From: Nitrospirota bacterium
GTDB taxonomy: Bacteria; Nitrospinota; Nitrospinia; Nitrospinales; Nitrospinaceae
NCBI GenBank assembly: GCA_003229345.1
Contig: QIDN01000154.1
Location: 1 to 7,957 of the forward strand
Direction: 5' to 3'
Length of the DNA: 7,957 nt
Each line of letters starts with the position of its first letter. Position 1 is the first letter of the stretch. A model generated the notes under the pieces. That model was not told the DNA's origin, made no database searches, and saw only the letters and a list, made by a program, of their open reading frames with translations. A program made the position numbers and the translations under genes. Positions 1 to 6,860 of this stretch are shown here, in pieces.

Positions 1-29
1 AGGTAAACATCATCAAAAAAATGCATTAG
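1..29 (+). CDS. Possible 3' end of an upstream gene (partial)
   Basis: The third reading frame is open from the window edge and ends with VNIIKKMH and a TAG stop at 27-29, nine bases before the RND pump start. RND pumps are usually preceded by their periplasmic membrane-fusion (adaptor) gene, so this could be its last residues. Eight residues cannot show homology. A competing frame also ends here, at TAA 4-6, so the frame choice is uncertain. Confidence 0.3.
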
Positions 30-38
30 AGCCATTCC

Positions 39-3000
39 ATGAAACTGGTCGAACAATCACTCAAATACGGAGTCACCGTTGCAGTGGGGGTCATCCTGAT
101 CCTCATGTTTGGCATCATGGCCCTGCTCCGAATCCCTGTTCAACTGACCCCCGAAATCAGCCAGCCGGAACTGAGCATTCGCACCACCTGGCCAGGCGCC
201 AGCCCGGAGGAGATCGAACGGGAAATCATTGACGAACAGGAACAGCACCTGAAATCCATCGTTGGCCTGGTGGAAATGGAAAGTACTTCCAAAACCGGTA
301 TTGGAGAAGTGTACCTCGAGTTCCAGGTGGGAGCCAACCTGCAGGATGTTTTGGTCCGTACCGCCAACGCTCTGAATCAGGTGTCCTCCTATCCTGAAGA
401 TGCAGATGAGCCCATCATAAAAACCACCAATATCTCAGATCGGCCGATCGGCTGGTTCGTCCTGTCGCCGCTTCCAGGTAAAGAAGACGAGGTCAACGTC
501 TACCATTACCGGGATTTTGCGGAGGACTTCATTAAAGCACGGTTCGAACGAATCCCCGGTGTCTCCGATAGCTCGGTCTATGGCGGCAGTCCGCTGGAGT
601 TGCAGGTCATCTTCGACCCACATGCCCTGGCGGAGCGAGGCATCGGCATTTTTCAGTTGCGGGAAGCACTGCGGAACCAGAACCGGAATGTGAGCGGCGG
701 CGATTTCGATGAAGGCAAACGACGCTATATCATTCGCACCACCGGAGAATTCGATAGCCCCAAGGATGTCGAGAACACCATCATCACCCATATCAATAGA
801 CGTCCGGTTTACATCAAAGACGTGGCGGAAGTTAAAGTCGATTACGACGAGTTGCGGGACTATGTTCGGCATAACGGCTTGCCGGGGATCGCCATCAATA
901 CCCGCCGGGAAATCGGTTCCAACATCATCGAGGTGATGAAGGAAATCAAAAGTGTCGTGGTTGATATGAATGAGAATCTGCTCCATCCCATAGGACTCCA
1001 TCTCGCGCAGACGGCGGACAAGACCGAATACATTTCGCGTTCCATCGACATGGTGACCTTCAACCTGATCGTGGGTGGAACCATGGCCATTGTGATTCTG
1101 CTGTTATTTCTGCGGAGTTTTTACAGCACACTGGTCATCGCGCTGGCCATCCCCATCAGCGTGATCGGTTCGTTCTTGATCGTCACTCTCATGGGACGAA
1201 CGATCAATGTCATCATGCTGGCGGGTATGGCGTTCGCAGTGGGCATGGTGATGGACTCATCAATCATTGTCTTGGAAAATATTTACCGCCACCGGCAAAT
1301 GGGCAAGGATACCCTGACCGCCGCGCATGATGGAGCCCGCGAAGTATGGGGCGCTATTTTCGCCAGCACACTGACTACCCTCGCGGTGTTCATTCCCATC
1401 CTGTTCATTGAAGAAGAAGTTGGCCAACTGTTCCAGGATATCGCTGTGGCTATCAGTTCGGCGGTGACGCTCTCAATGATCGTCAGCATATTGGTCATAC
1501 CCGCTCTGGCGCGGAAGCTTCTGCATTATGAAGAAGTGCATCCTACTTCTAATAGCATTATAAAAACTATTTTTCAGAATGTGTTTGGACTGGTGCCCCT
1601 CGCGGCCGGGTTCAATCGAGCGGTGGTGGGTGGACTGAAAGGGGTTTTTCAATTCCCACTCATCCAAGGCGTACTTATTTTCGTCCTGACTATTGTTCCA
1701 TTATACGGGGCGTGGCATTTGATCCCGAAAACCGAATACCTTCCGGAGGGTGATCAGAACGTGATCATCGGCATGATGATTCCGCCGCAGGGGTATAACA
1801 TTAATGAGATGCACCGCATCGGCAACGAAATGGAAGAAAGCTACCGGGCCTACTGGGAAGCTATGCCGGGAAGCCCGGAGGAAGCCAAGCTGGAGGGTCC
1901 GGCGGTGCGTAATTTCCTGTTTATCGGTAGCCGGGGCCGCCTGTTCACCATCGTAAAAGCGAAGGATCCGGAGCGCGCCCCGGAATTAATTCCAGTTTTA
2001 AAAAAAGAGCTGGTCAAAGTTCCCGGGATGATCGCCATCACCCGCCAGTTGTCTTTGTTCTCCAGCGCCTTTAGCGGGTCGCGTGGCATTGAAATGAACA
2101 TTATGGGTCCTGATCTGGTTAAAATTACCGAGATCGCCCGTAACGCTTTTTTCAAACTTAAAGAAATCATGCCGGGTTCACAGATTCGCCCCAAGCCCGG
2201 CATTGAACTCGGACAACCACAAATCCAGATTCGACCACGATGGCAGTCGGTGGCCGAACTGGACCTTGATGTGTCTGAACTGGGCTACTCGGTAGCCGCG
2301 TTGGTGGATGGGGTTTACGCCGATGAAGTCTTCCTCAATCCCGATAAAATCGATGTACCCTACATGCCGCGGGAAGGAATCGATCTCATCCTGCAAAGCC
2401 GGGAACAGGATGTGACGCGAACGCAGGATATCCCCGAAATGATTATTCACACGAAAAAAGGCCGGGCGGTGCCGCTGGTCAACGTTGCGGAGATGGTCGA
2501 AACGGTGAGCTCTGAAGAAATCCGTCACTTCGAGCGTAAGCGGTCGGTGACTCTTGAGATCAGCCCGCCTGCCGAAATGGCTCTTGAAGAGGGAATTGAT
2601 CTGGTTAAAAATCAGATCATCCAGCCCTTGAAGGACGACGGCACCCTGTCCGGCGAGTACAGCATCAACCTGACGGGCAACGCGGACAAGCTGGAGAAAA
2701 CCCGCGAAGCGATGTCTGGAAATTTTATTCTGGCGATCATCATCACTTACCTTTTGCTGGCGGTCCTGTTCCAACACTGGGGATTCCCGCTGATCATCAT
2801 GCTGAGCGTGCCGATGGCGGCGGTCGGCGGAGTGGTCGGCCTGTGGGCATTGAATCTCTATGTCAACCAACCGCTGGACGTGTTGACCATGTTGGGTTTT
2901 ATCATTCTGATCGGCGTGGTGGTGAACAACGCCATTTTGATTATTTACCAGACTCTGCTGCACATTAAAGAAGACAGCATGTTCTACCGGGACGCCATCC

Positions 3001-3311
3001 TGGAAAGCGTGCGCAACCGCATTCGTCCGATTTTTATGAGCACATTCACCAGCATCTTTGGCCTGATGCCGTTGGTTGTGATTCCCGGTGCCGGCAGTGA
3101 AATCTACCGCGGGATCGGCGTGGTCATTTTATCGGGGCTGTTCTTCAGTACGATTTTCACGCTTCTACTCATCCCCTGCTTGTTGAATCTGAGTTTTGGC
3201 ATGCGAGCCAGCCCCAGCGTGCCGCCTTCTTCGACAATTCCTCGTGGTAAACTACCGGCCCCCACTCCGGAAAACACCGGAGTACGGGCGCGGAACCCGC
3301 GGACACTATGA
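39..3311 (+). CDS. RND-superfamily efflux pump, inner-membrane permease subunit (AcrB/SwrC-like, HAE-type)
   Basis: This is a proton-driven inner-membrane transporter that would normally work as a trimer with a periplasmic adaptor and often an outer-membrane channel, exporting drugs, lipids or other amphiphiles. Its 1090 residues are slightly more than the roughly 1040 usual for the family. The layout is canonical: TM1 at about 12-31, a first periplasmic porter loop, TM2-TM4 at about 342-412, a second large porter loop from about 575, and a C-terminal TM bundle. The TM4 motif GMVMDSSIIVLEN places D406 at the AcrB Asp407 position, with S407 where AcrB has Asp408. In TM10, GVVVNNAILII places N963 at the Lys940 position. 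A proline-rich tail of about 35 residues follows the last TM. The ATG at 39 gives a normal N-terminus, although its ribosome-binding site is weak. The gene overlaps the next one by ATGA. HAE-like membership is clear; the substrate cannot be told. Confidence 0.95.
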   Translation: MKLVEQSLKYGVTVAVGVILILMFGIMALLRIPVQLTPEISQPELSIRTTWPGASPEEIEREIIDEQEQHLKSIVGLVEMESTSKTGIGEVYLEFQVGANLQDVLVRTANALNQVSSYPEDADEPIIKTTNISDRPIGWFVLSPLPGKEDEVNVYHYRDFAEDFIKARFERIPGVSDSSVYGGSPLELQVIFDPHALAERGIGIFQLREALRNQNRNVSGGDFDEGKRRYIIRTTGEFDSPKDVENTIITHINRRPVYIKDVAEVKVDYDELRDYVRHNGLPGIAINTRREIGSNIIEVMKEIKSVVVDMNENLLHPIGLHLAQTADKTEYISRSIDMVTFNLIVGGTMAIVILLLFLRSFYSTLVIALAIPISVIGSFLIVTLMGRTINVIMLAGMAFAVGMVMDSSIIVLENIYRHRQMGKDTLTAAHDGAREVWGAIFASTLTTLAVFIPILFIEEEVGQLFQDIAVAISSAVTLSMIVSILVIPALARKLLHYEEVHPTSNSIIKTIFQNVFGLVPLAAGFNRAVVGGLKGVFQFPLIQGVLIFVLTIVPLYGAWHLIPKTEYLPEGDQNVIIGMMIPPQGYNINEMHRIGNEMEESYRAYWEAMPGSPEEAKLEGPAVRNFLFIGSRGRLFTIVKAKDPERAPELIPVLKKELVKVPGMIAITRQLSLFSSAFSGSRGIEMNIMGPDLVKITEIARNAFFKLKEIMPGSQIRPKPGIELGQPQIQIRPRWQSVAELDLDVSELGYSVAALVDGVYADEVFLNPDKIDVPYMPREGIDLILQSREQDVTRTQDIPEMIIHTKKGRAVPLVNVAEMVETVSSEEIRHFERKRSVTLEISPPAEMALEEGIDLVKNQIIQPLKDDGTLSGEYSINLTGNADKLEKTREAMSGNFILAIIITYLLLAVLFQHWGFPLIIMLSVPMAAVGGVVGLWALNLYVNQPLDVLTMLGFIILIGVVVNNAILIIYQTLLHIKEDSMFYRDAILESVRNRIRPIFMSTFTSIFGLMPLVVIPGAGSEIYRGIGVVILSGLFFSTIFTLLLIPCLLNLSFGMRASPSVPPSSTIPRGKLPAPTPENTGVRARNPRTL
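3264..3301 (+). promoter_or_regulatory. Two adjacent GC-rich hairpins before the overlapping start codon
   Basis: ACTCCGG (3264-3270) pairs perfectly with CCGGAGT (3277-3283) around an AAAACA loop. CGCGG (3289-3293) pairs with CCGCG (3297-3301) around AAC. Both lie in the last codons of the pump gene, and the second ends six bases before the downstream ATG at 3308. No clear Shine-Dalgarno is present. The arrangement could hide the start until ribosomes translating the pump melt it, which is translational coupling. The pairing is seen directly; the function is inferred. Confidence 0.35.
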
Positions 3312-4006
3312 CGGATAAAAATCAGGTTCTCAGCTACTGGCAAAAGTTTTTCGCGGATCTATTGATCGGGACCTTCGTGAATCTGTTTCTGTTCGGTGTC
3401 GTGGGTTTCGTTGTTGGAATGATCGGACTCTATTCCCTGAAGGAAATTTATATCTGGGAGGCCGACTGGAGCGGCTGGTTGCAATGGCTGGTGTTGATTT
3501 CTGCACTCCTTTGGTACGGCCTGTGGGGACCGATCCACGGCGTCATTGCCAGCATCATCGAAACGGCACGCGGTAAGTTTCGGGAAATGGTGGGCGGCCT
3601 GCACGACTTGATGGATATTCTGGTGAGCGGAGTGTTGGCAGGTTACCCGAACGTGAATAAAAGTATTCCCAAAGAAGAGTTGGCGCACAAGTTCGACGCA
3701 ATCGGTAAAAAGTTTCTCGATGAACTCAAACTCAAGGGCGGACCCATCACTTGGATGAAGGGATTGTTCTTCCGGGCACTTTTGAAGATCCTCAAATTCA
3801 TCTTCCTTGACGACGTTATGGAAGAGTTGAACAAGAAGGGCAAGGACCATCTGGATCGCGCGGATATCGAAAGCGCCGTCCGCAGAGTCGGGGTCGAGTT
3901 GGTCATCTCCACCCTGACCGATCAAATGCTCATCCTGCAGGGATTGAATATCCTCGCACTCGCCTTCACCTTCGGCCTGCCCTTCTTCCTGTTCTGGTAT
4001 TTTTAG
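3308..4006 (+). CDS. Uncharacterised membrane protein, 232 aa, coupled to the RND pump
   Basis: I do not recognise this family. The protein has two hydrophobic segments near the N-terminus (about 18-42 and 58-80). A mostly soluble middle part of about 85-205 is rich in Lys, Glu and Asp and contains an amphipathic or hydrophobic stretch around 150-167 (FFRALLKILKFIFL). A final C-terminal span (about 208-231) ends in FFLFWYF. No enzyme motif or signal peptide cleavage site is evident. The start ATG overlaps the pump stop as ATGA, so expression is probably coupled to the pump. That suggests an accessory membrane factor of the efflux system, or a protein handling the same substrate. A conserved hypothetical membrane protein is the safest call. 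The reading frame itself is well supported by the overlap, length and consistent amino-acid makeup. Confidence 0.85.
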   Translation: MTDKNQVLSYWQKFFADLLIGTFVNLFLFGVVGFVVGMIGLYSLKEIYIWEADWSGWLQWLVLISALLWYGLWGPIHGVIASIIETARGKFREMVGGLHDLMDILVSGVLAGYPNVNKSIPKEELAHKFDAIGKKFLDELKLKGGPITWMKGLFFRALLKILKFIFLDDVMEELNKKGKDHLDRADIESAVRRVGVELVISTLTDQMLILQGLNILALAFTFGLPFFLFWYF

Positions 4007-4071
4007 CAGCCCTGTAAGGGTTCGATCTCACCTGCGACTTAGACGATAAGGCAAGACTCAACCTGCAACCT

Positions 4072-4076
4072 GGAGG
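4072..4076 (+). promoter_or_regulatory. Strong Shine-Dalgarno of the short lipoprotein gene
   Basis: GGAGG lies six bases before ATG 4083. It is the strongest ribosome-binding site in the left block, and it is a main reason for accepting the short reading frame that follows. Confidence 0.7.
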
Positions 4077-4082
4077 ATAGTG

Positions 4083-4250
4083 ATGAAACGTATATTAGGA
4101 TGGGGACTGATGGTGGTATTTGTGGCAAGCCTGTGCGTGGGAGCCGCAGCCTGCTCGCACTCGCATAAAGATTCTGATTCCTCCGGGACCAAGGATTCCA
4201 GCACCGAGAAAAAACGTGAGGGCTCGGGATCCAGCGGCGACGGCTACTGA
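4083..4250 (+). CDS. Small putative lipoprotein, 55 aa
   Basis: This short frame begins MKRILGWGLMVVFVA, a typical type II signal peptide with a positive N-terminus and a hydrophobic core. It continues to VGAAAC, where C24 would be the lipidated cysteine. The -3 position is Ala rather than the favoured Leu, so the lipobox is imperfect. The remaining 31 residues are low-complexity and hydrophilic, rich in Ser, Lys, Asp, Glu and Gly, with two His right after the cysteine (SHSH). No folded domain is expected. A strong GGAGG supports the start, and the gene lies 76 bases after the membrane-protein gene on the same strand. It resembles the small outer-membrane-anchored lipoproteins of unknown role that are common in Gram-negatives. 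A secreted peptide is an alternative. No specific function can be assigned. Confidence 0.65.
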   Translation: MKRILGWGLMVVFVASLCVGAAACSHSHKDSDSSGTKDSSTEKKREGSGSSGDGY

Positions 4251-4302
4251 GGACCATCGACTTCAATTCAAATGATAGCGAACCGGATTTTCAGATACTC
4301 AG

Positions 4303-4324
4303 CGAATCGGTGAGATTCGATTTT
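4303..4324 (+). terminator. Probable small intrinsic terminator at the convergent junction
   Basis: CGAATC (4303-4308) pairs perfectly with GATTCG (4314-4319) around GGTGA, followed by ATTTT. It sits between the lipoprotein stop and the stop codon of the convergent radical SAM gene, which lies inside the T run. The six-base-pair stem and short U tract make it weak but well placed for the + strand block. The minus-strand side has no U tract. Confidence 0.4.
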
Positions 4325-6098
4325 AAGCGGACAGGGCGGAGATACGTTCCTGGATGTTTTCTCTTTCGTGGTAACCGAGGTAGAGGAGGCCGTCGGCCAG
4401 GGAATAGTTGTGGGGAAAGGTCATGACTTCGCGGCTGATTCTCTGCACCACTTCCTGATAGACTTCGGTGGCCTGTTCGGCGTTGAGTCCTTCCTTAATC
4501 TTATAGGAAAACCCCAGAGACAAATCATGGGTAGGCGGATTGACCAGGTCGTACACGCCCCACTGACCGGGGTCCTTGGCGAGCGGCGTGCCTTTTTCGA
4601 GATCGAACTGCGAGGCGATGCAGGAGAATCCGGGAGAATCAAGAATCGCCTGATTGTCCATCACGAAATTGACGGAATCCATGACCTCATCGCGCGTTTC
4701 GGTGGGGAACCCGATCAGTATGTAAAAGTGCATGGCGATGCCGATACGGATACACTCTTCGACCGTTTTGTCGATGACTTCCTTGGGACAGCCTTTCTTC
4801 ATGGCGTCGAGCACGCGCTGGTTATACGATTCCAGCCCGAAAATCAGCTTGCGGCATCCCGACTTGTAAAGCGTCTCCATGCGGTTGTCGCGTAACAGGC
4901 TTTTCTCGAATTTGAGTTCGCCGGTCCACTGGACGTCGACCTTCTGCTCGACCAGTTTTTCGGAAAATGTTTTCAGGAAATTAATGGGAAGCGCTTCGTC
5001 GGTGAAGAAGAAGTAATTGCACCCGTACTTCTCTTGCAGATTTTTAAAATCCTGTACCACCGTTTCGGCGTAACGCACATGGAAATCCATGTGGTCGAAC
5101 GGAATCGAACAGAACGCGCATTTTTCCCAGTAGCAACCGCGCGACCCCATGATCGGCAATACCCGCTCCGGCGTCAGATACAGATCAAAGGGAATGCCAT
5201 CGAAATCCGGCGTCGGTAACGCGTTCAACTCTTCCTTGGCGAAGGGGCGGTTCACCTTCACTTCACCGTTGTCCCGATACACCAGGTTGGGTACCTGCGA
5301 CAGATCGCCATCGCCGCGCAGATGTTCCACCAACCGGAGCAGAGGTGTTTCGCCTTCATGCACAATGAAGCTGTCGACAAAATCAAATAGTGGTGAACCC
5401 TTTTCGAGAACGTCCACCAGCTTGGTGAACACACTGCCGCCCACGGTGATATGGATTTTCGGCCGGGCCTCTTTGATGAGATGCGCCAATGTCAGGCCGG
5501 GAATGATCTGCTCAACGGAGGTGATGGAGATTCCCAGGATGTCGATATCCTCTTTGATAATGTCGGGAACGTAATGCTGTTTGTACAAATCGTAAAAGAA
5601 ATTTTCTTCCGGATGCTTGAACGAGTCGAGTATTTCCTGAGTGGAGTAAGGCGAAAACCGCAACTGGCTACCGATCACGGTCAACTGCGACGGGTAGTAG
5701 GACGCCAGAATGTTGTCGAGCCAGACGTCGATGATTTTCAGGGCTTCCATGTAGCGGTCGATCTGGTAGAACTCCTCCGTGCGCAGAATCGTTTTGGCGC
5801 CGTCGATCTGATCTTTCAGGGCCGGAATAATTTCTTCCGCCTCGCGCAGTTTTTCGAACTTCTCTTTTTCAATGTCGGTGAGAAACGGTTTGGAGCCGAG
5901 TTGATGGAGATCCCTCAGGATGCGGTCGTACAGCGGCTGGGTATTTTTCCAGGAACACAGATAGTCCAACAGCTCGATGGCGAGATCCCTCTGCACCACA
6001 TCGGTGACCCCATGCTGATGCAGAAAACCTTTCAAAGCCGGCAGACTCAGATAAGGCTGAGACGGATGCCAGGACGATGGAAAAACCAGATAAATCAT
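4323..6098 (-). CDS. B12-binding-domain-type radical SAM protein, 591 aa
   Basis: This is an iron-sulfur enzyme that would cleave S-adenosylmethionine to start radical chemistry. Related proteins often act as methyltransferases or in cofactor, lipid or natural-product synthesis, and the substrate here is unknown. The N-terminus (LVFPSSWHPSQPYLSLPALKG) and residues 185-262 (DILGISITS, ITVGGSVF, VHEGE) match the Rossmann-like B12-binding domain seen before radical SAM domains. A helical stretch of about 50-180 separates these parts. The DxHxxG cobalamin ligand motif is not seen. The cluster cysteines are C322, C327 and C330 in GCYWEKCAFC, with CX4CX2C spacing. GLESYNQRVLDAMKKG (421-436) and IGFPTETRDEV (462-472) are typical later barrel strands. 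The start is supported by AGGAAG five bases upstream. The gene lies 53 bases downstream of the cupin gene on the same strand, probably in one transcript. Confidence 0.9.
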   Translation of the reverse strand: MIYLVFPSSWHPSQPYLSLPALKGFLHQHGVTDVVQRDLAIELLDYLCSWKNTQPLYDRILRDLHQLGSKPFLTDIEKEKFEKLREAEEIIPALKDQIDGAKTILRTEEFYQIDRYMEALKIIDVWLDNILASYYPSQLTVIGSQLRFSPYSTQEILDSFKHPEENFFYDLYKQHYVPDIIKEDIDILGISITSVEQIIPGLTLAHLIKEARPKIHITVGGSVFTKLVDVLEKGSPLFDFVDSFIVHEGETPLLRLVEHLRGDGDLSQVPNLVYRDNGEVKVNRPFAKEELNALPTPDFDGIPFDLYLTPERVLPIMGSRGCYWEKCAFCSIPFDHMDFHVRYAETVVQDFKNLQEKYGCNYFFFTDEALPINFLKTFSEKLVEQKVDVQWTGELKFEKSLLRDNRMETLYKSGCRKLIFGLESYNQRVLDAMKKGCPKEVIDKTVEECIRIGIAMHFYILIGFPTETRDEVMDSVNFVMDNQAILDSPGFSCIASQFDLEKGTPLAKDPGQWGVYDLVNPPTHDLSLGFSYKIKEGLNAEQATEVYQEVVQRISREVMTFPHNYSLADGLLYLGYHERENIQERISALSA

Positions 6099-6151
6099 TG
6101 TTACTTCCTTGAATCAACCCGGAGTGGGCTGAGAAAAAGTATCAAAAATAA

Positions 6152-6472
6152 TTACTGAGGCTTGGGCGCCATAAACACCAGGATGACCAAAGGCTCCTGC
6201 GTATGATTCACCACCCCGTGGACCTCTCCGGAAGGAGCCATAGTGATCTCCCCCGCCGCCAATTCCTTCTCTTCAGACCCGACGGTGATTTTGCCCTTTC
6301 CTTCCAGCAAATAATATATCTTGTCCGACCCCTCGTGGGCATGCACTTTTTGAACCTGGCCGGGTTCGAGACAGTATCCATCACAAAAAAACCGGTCAGA
6401 ATCGAAAAGGCTGACCTTGTTCATCTTCTCGGATTTAAACTGTACCTGCTCTTTGACGTTGACAACTTTCAT
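6152..6472 (-). CDS. Cupin-domain protein, 106 aa
   Basis: This is a single-domain cupin, a small beta-barrel that usually binds a metal ion and serves as a dioxygenase, isomerase, sensor or sugar/small-molecule binding protein. Motif 1 reads PGQVQKVHAHEGSDKIYYLLEGKG, with G38, H44, H46 and D50 as likely metal ligands. Asp stands at the usual Glu position, a common variant. Motif 2 is AGEITMAPSGEVHGVVN, with G74, P80, G82, H85 and N89. The full length corresponds to one barrel with no fused DNA-binding domain. The gene lies just upstream of the radical SAM gene on the same strand, 53 bases apart, which suggests a shared transcript and perhaps a shared pathway. The ribosome-binding site is poor (AAAGGG is too far and GGAT is close), so the start is chosen from the family-typical N-terminus. 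The substrate is unknown. Confidence 0.9.
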   Translation of the reverse strand: MKVVNVKEQVQFKSEKMNKVSLFDSDRFFCDGYCLEPGQVQKVHAHEGSDKIYYLLEGKGKITVGSEEKELAAGEITMAPSGEVHGVVNHTQEPLVILVFMAPKPQ

Positions 6473-6548
6473 ATCAATCCAAACCCTTTCGCTGGCCGAG
6501 GGTAAACTTTGGGATGGTAAATCCCTTTGAAATCATAGAGATCAGCGG

Positions 6549-6576
6549 ATTCTATCACAGTGGCGGCGGGCTTCAA
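6549..6576 (-). promoter_or_regulatory. Sigma70-like promoter for the cupin/radical SAM genes
   Basis: Read on the minus strand, TTGAAG (6576-6571) is followed by a 16-base spacer and TAGAAT (6554-6549). TG lies at the extended -10 position just before TAGAAT. The match is five of six to the -10 consensus and four of six to the -35. Transcription would start near 6542 and leave a leader of about 70 bases before the cupin ATG at 6472. No other candidate this good lies between the cupin and the tRNA. Confidence 0.45.
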
Positions 6577-6654
6577 GCAAAATGTAAAGGCGACGACCGG
6601 TCGGACAGATAAGTAGTTGACTTCCTGTACCGAATCCTCTACTTTGAGTTTTCG

Positions 6655-6795
6655 AACCGAGTCGAACGGCACTTGAGTGGCAAAGCCAACATGCTAAAGA
6701 GCATGTTATCATTGACTTTACCGAACGGCCATCGGTGCCCTACTGAGTCCTTCGTCAAGCTCAGGACAGGCTCTATCGAAGTACGACACCGTATT
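6655..6795. repeat. REP-like intergenic repeat region
   Basis: The core CCTTCGTCAAGCTCAGGACA (6750-6769) resembles a short repeat I recall from many bacterial intergenic regions (CTTCGACAAGCTCAGGAC type). It contains nested inverted pairs: CTGAG with CTCAG, GTCCT with AGGAC, and CTTCG with the later CGAAG. CGAACGGC occurs twice on the same strand nearby (6663 and 6722), as expected for the flanking part of such elements. Only one core copy is in the window, so repetition in the genome cannot be shown here. Confidence 0.4.
6688..6707. repeat. Perfect 8-bp inverted repeat with AAAG loop
   Basis: AACATGCT (6688-6695) and AGCATGTT (6700-6707) are perfect reverse complements around a four-base loop. 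No T run follows on either strand, so it is not an ordinary intrinsic terminator. It could be part of the repeat region, a protein-binding palindrome, or a transcript-stabilising stem. Confidence 0.5.
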
Positions 6796-6860
6796 TCCTT
6801 CTACAAGTTCAGGGTGATCCGGTTAAGCAAAAGACTCGAAGGCCAGGAATTGAAAAATAT

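Larger units (their letters stand above)
6473..6860. other. Non-coding interval between cupin and tRNA genes
   Basis: This stretch of about 390 bases carries a minus-strand promoter candidate (6549-6576), a perfect 8-bp hairpin (6688-6707) and a REP-like repeat region (about 6655-6795). Open frames on both strands here lack a ribosome-binding site or overlap the tRNA, and I do not call them as genes. I find no convincing -10/-35 pair for the tRNA in the last 60 bases. Confidence 0.6.

Noticed and set aside
2178..2963. Minus-strand 261-residue frame opposite the RND gene
   Set aside because: Its His/Gln/Arg/Asp-rich translation is typical of antisense to a membrane-protein gene. The + strand frame is clearly the RND pump.
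5451..6158. Plus-strand 235-residue frame opposite the radical SAM gene
   Set aside because: It is a shadow frame: the minus strand carries all the radical SAM landmarks, and this frame has no recognisable domain.
6469..6672. Minus-strand 67-residue frame ending in an ATGA overlap with the cupin start
   Set aside because: It starts at GTG with no ribosome-binding site, its first codons lie in the repeat region, and the best promoter for the cupin lies inside it. The overlap is suggestive but not enough.
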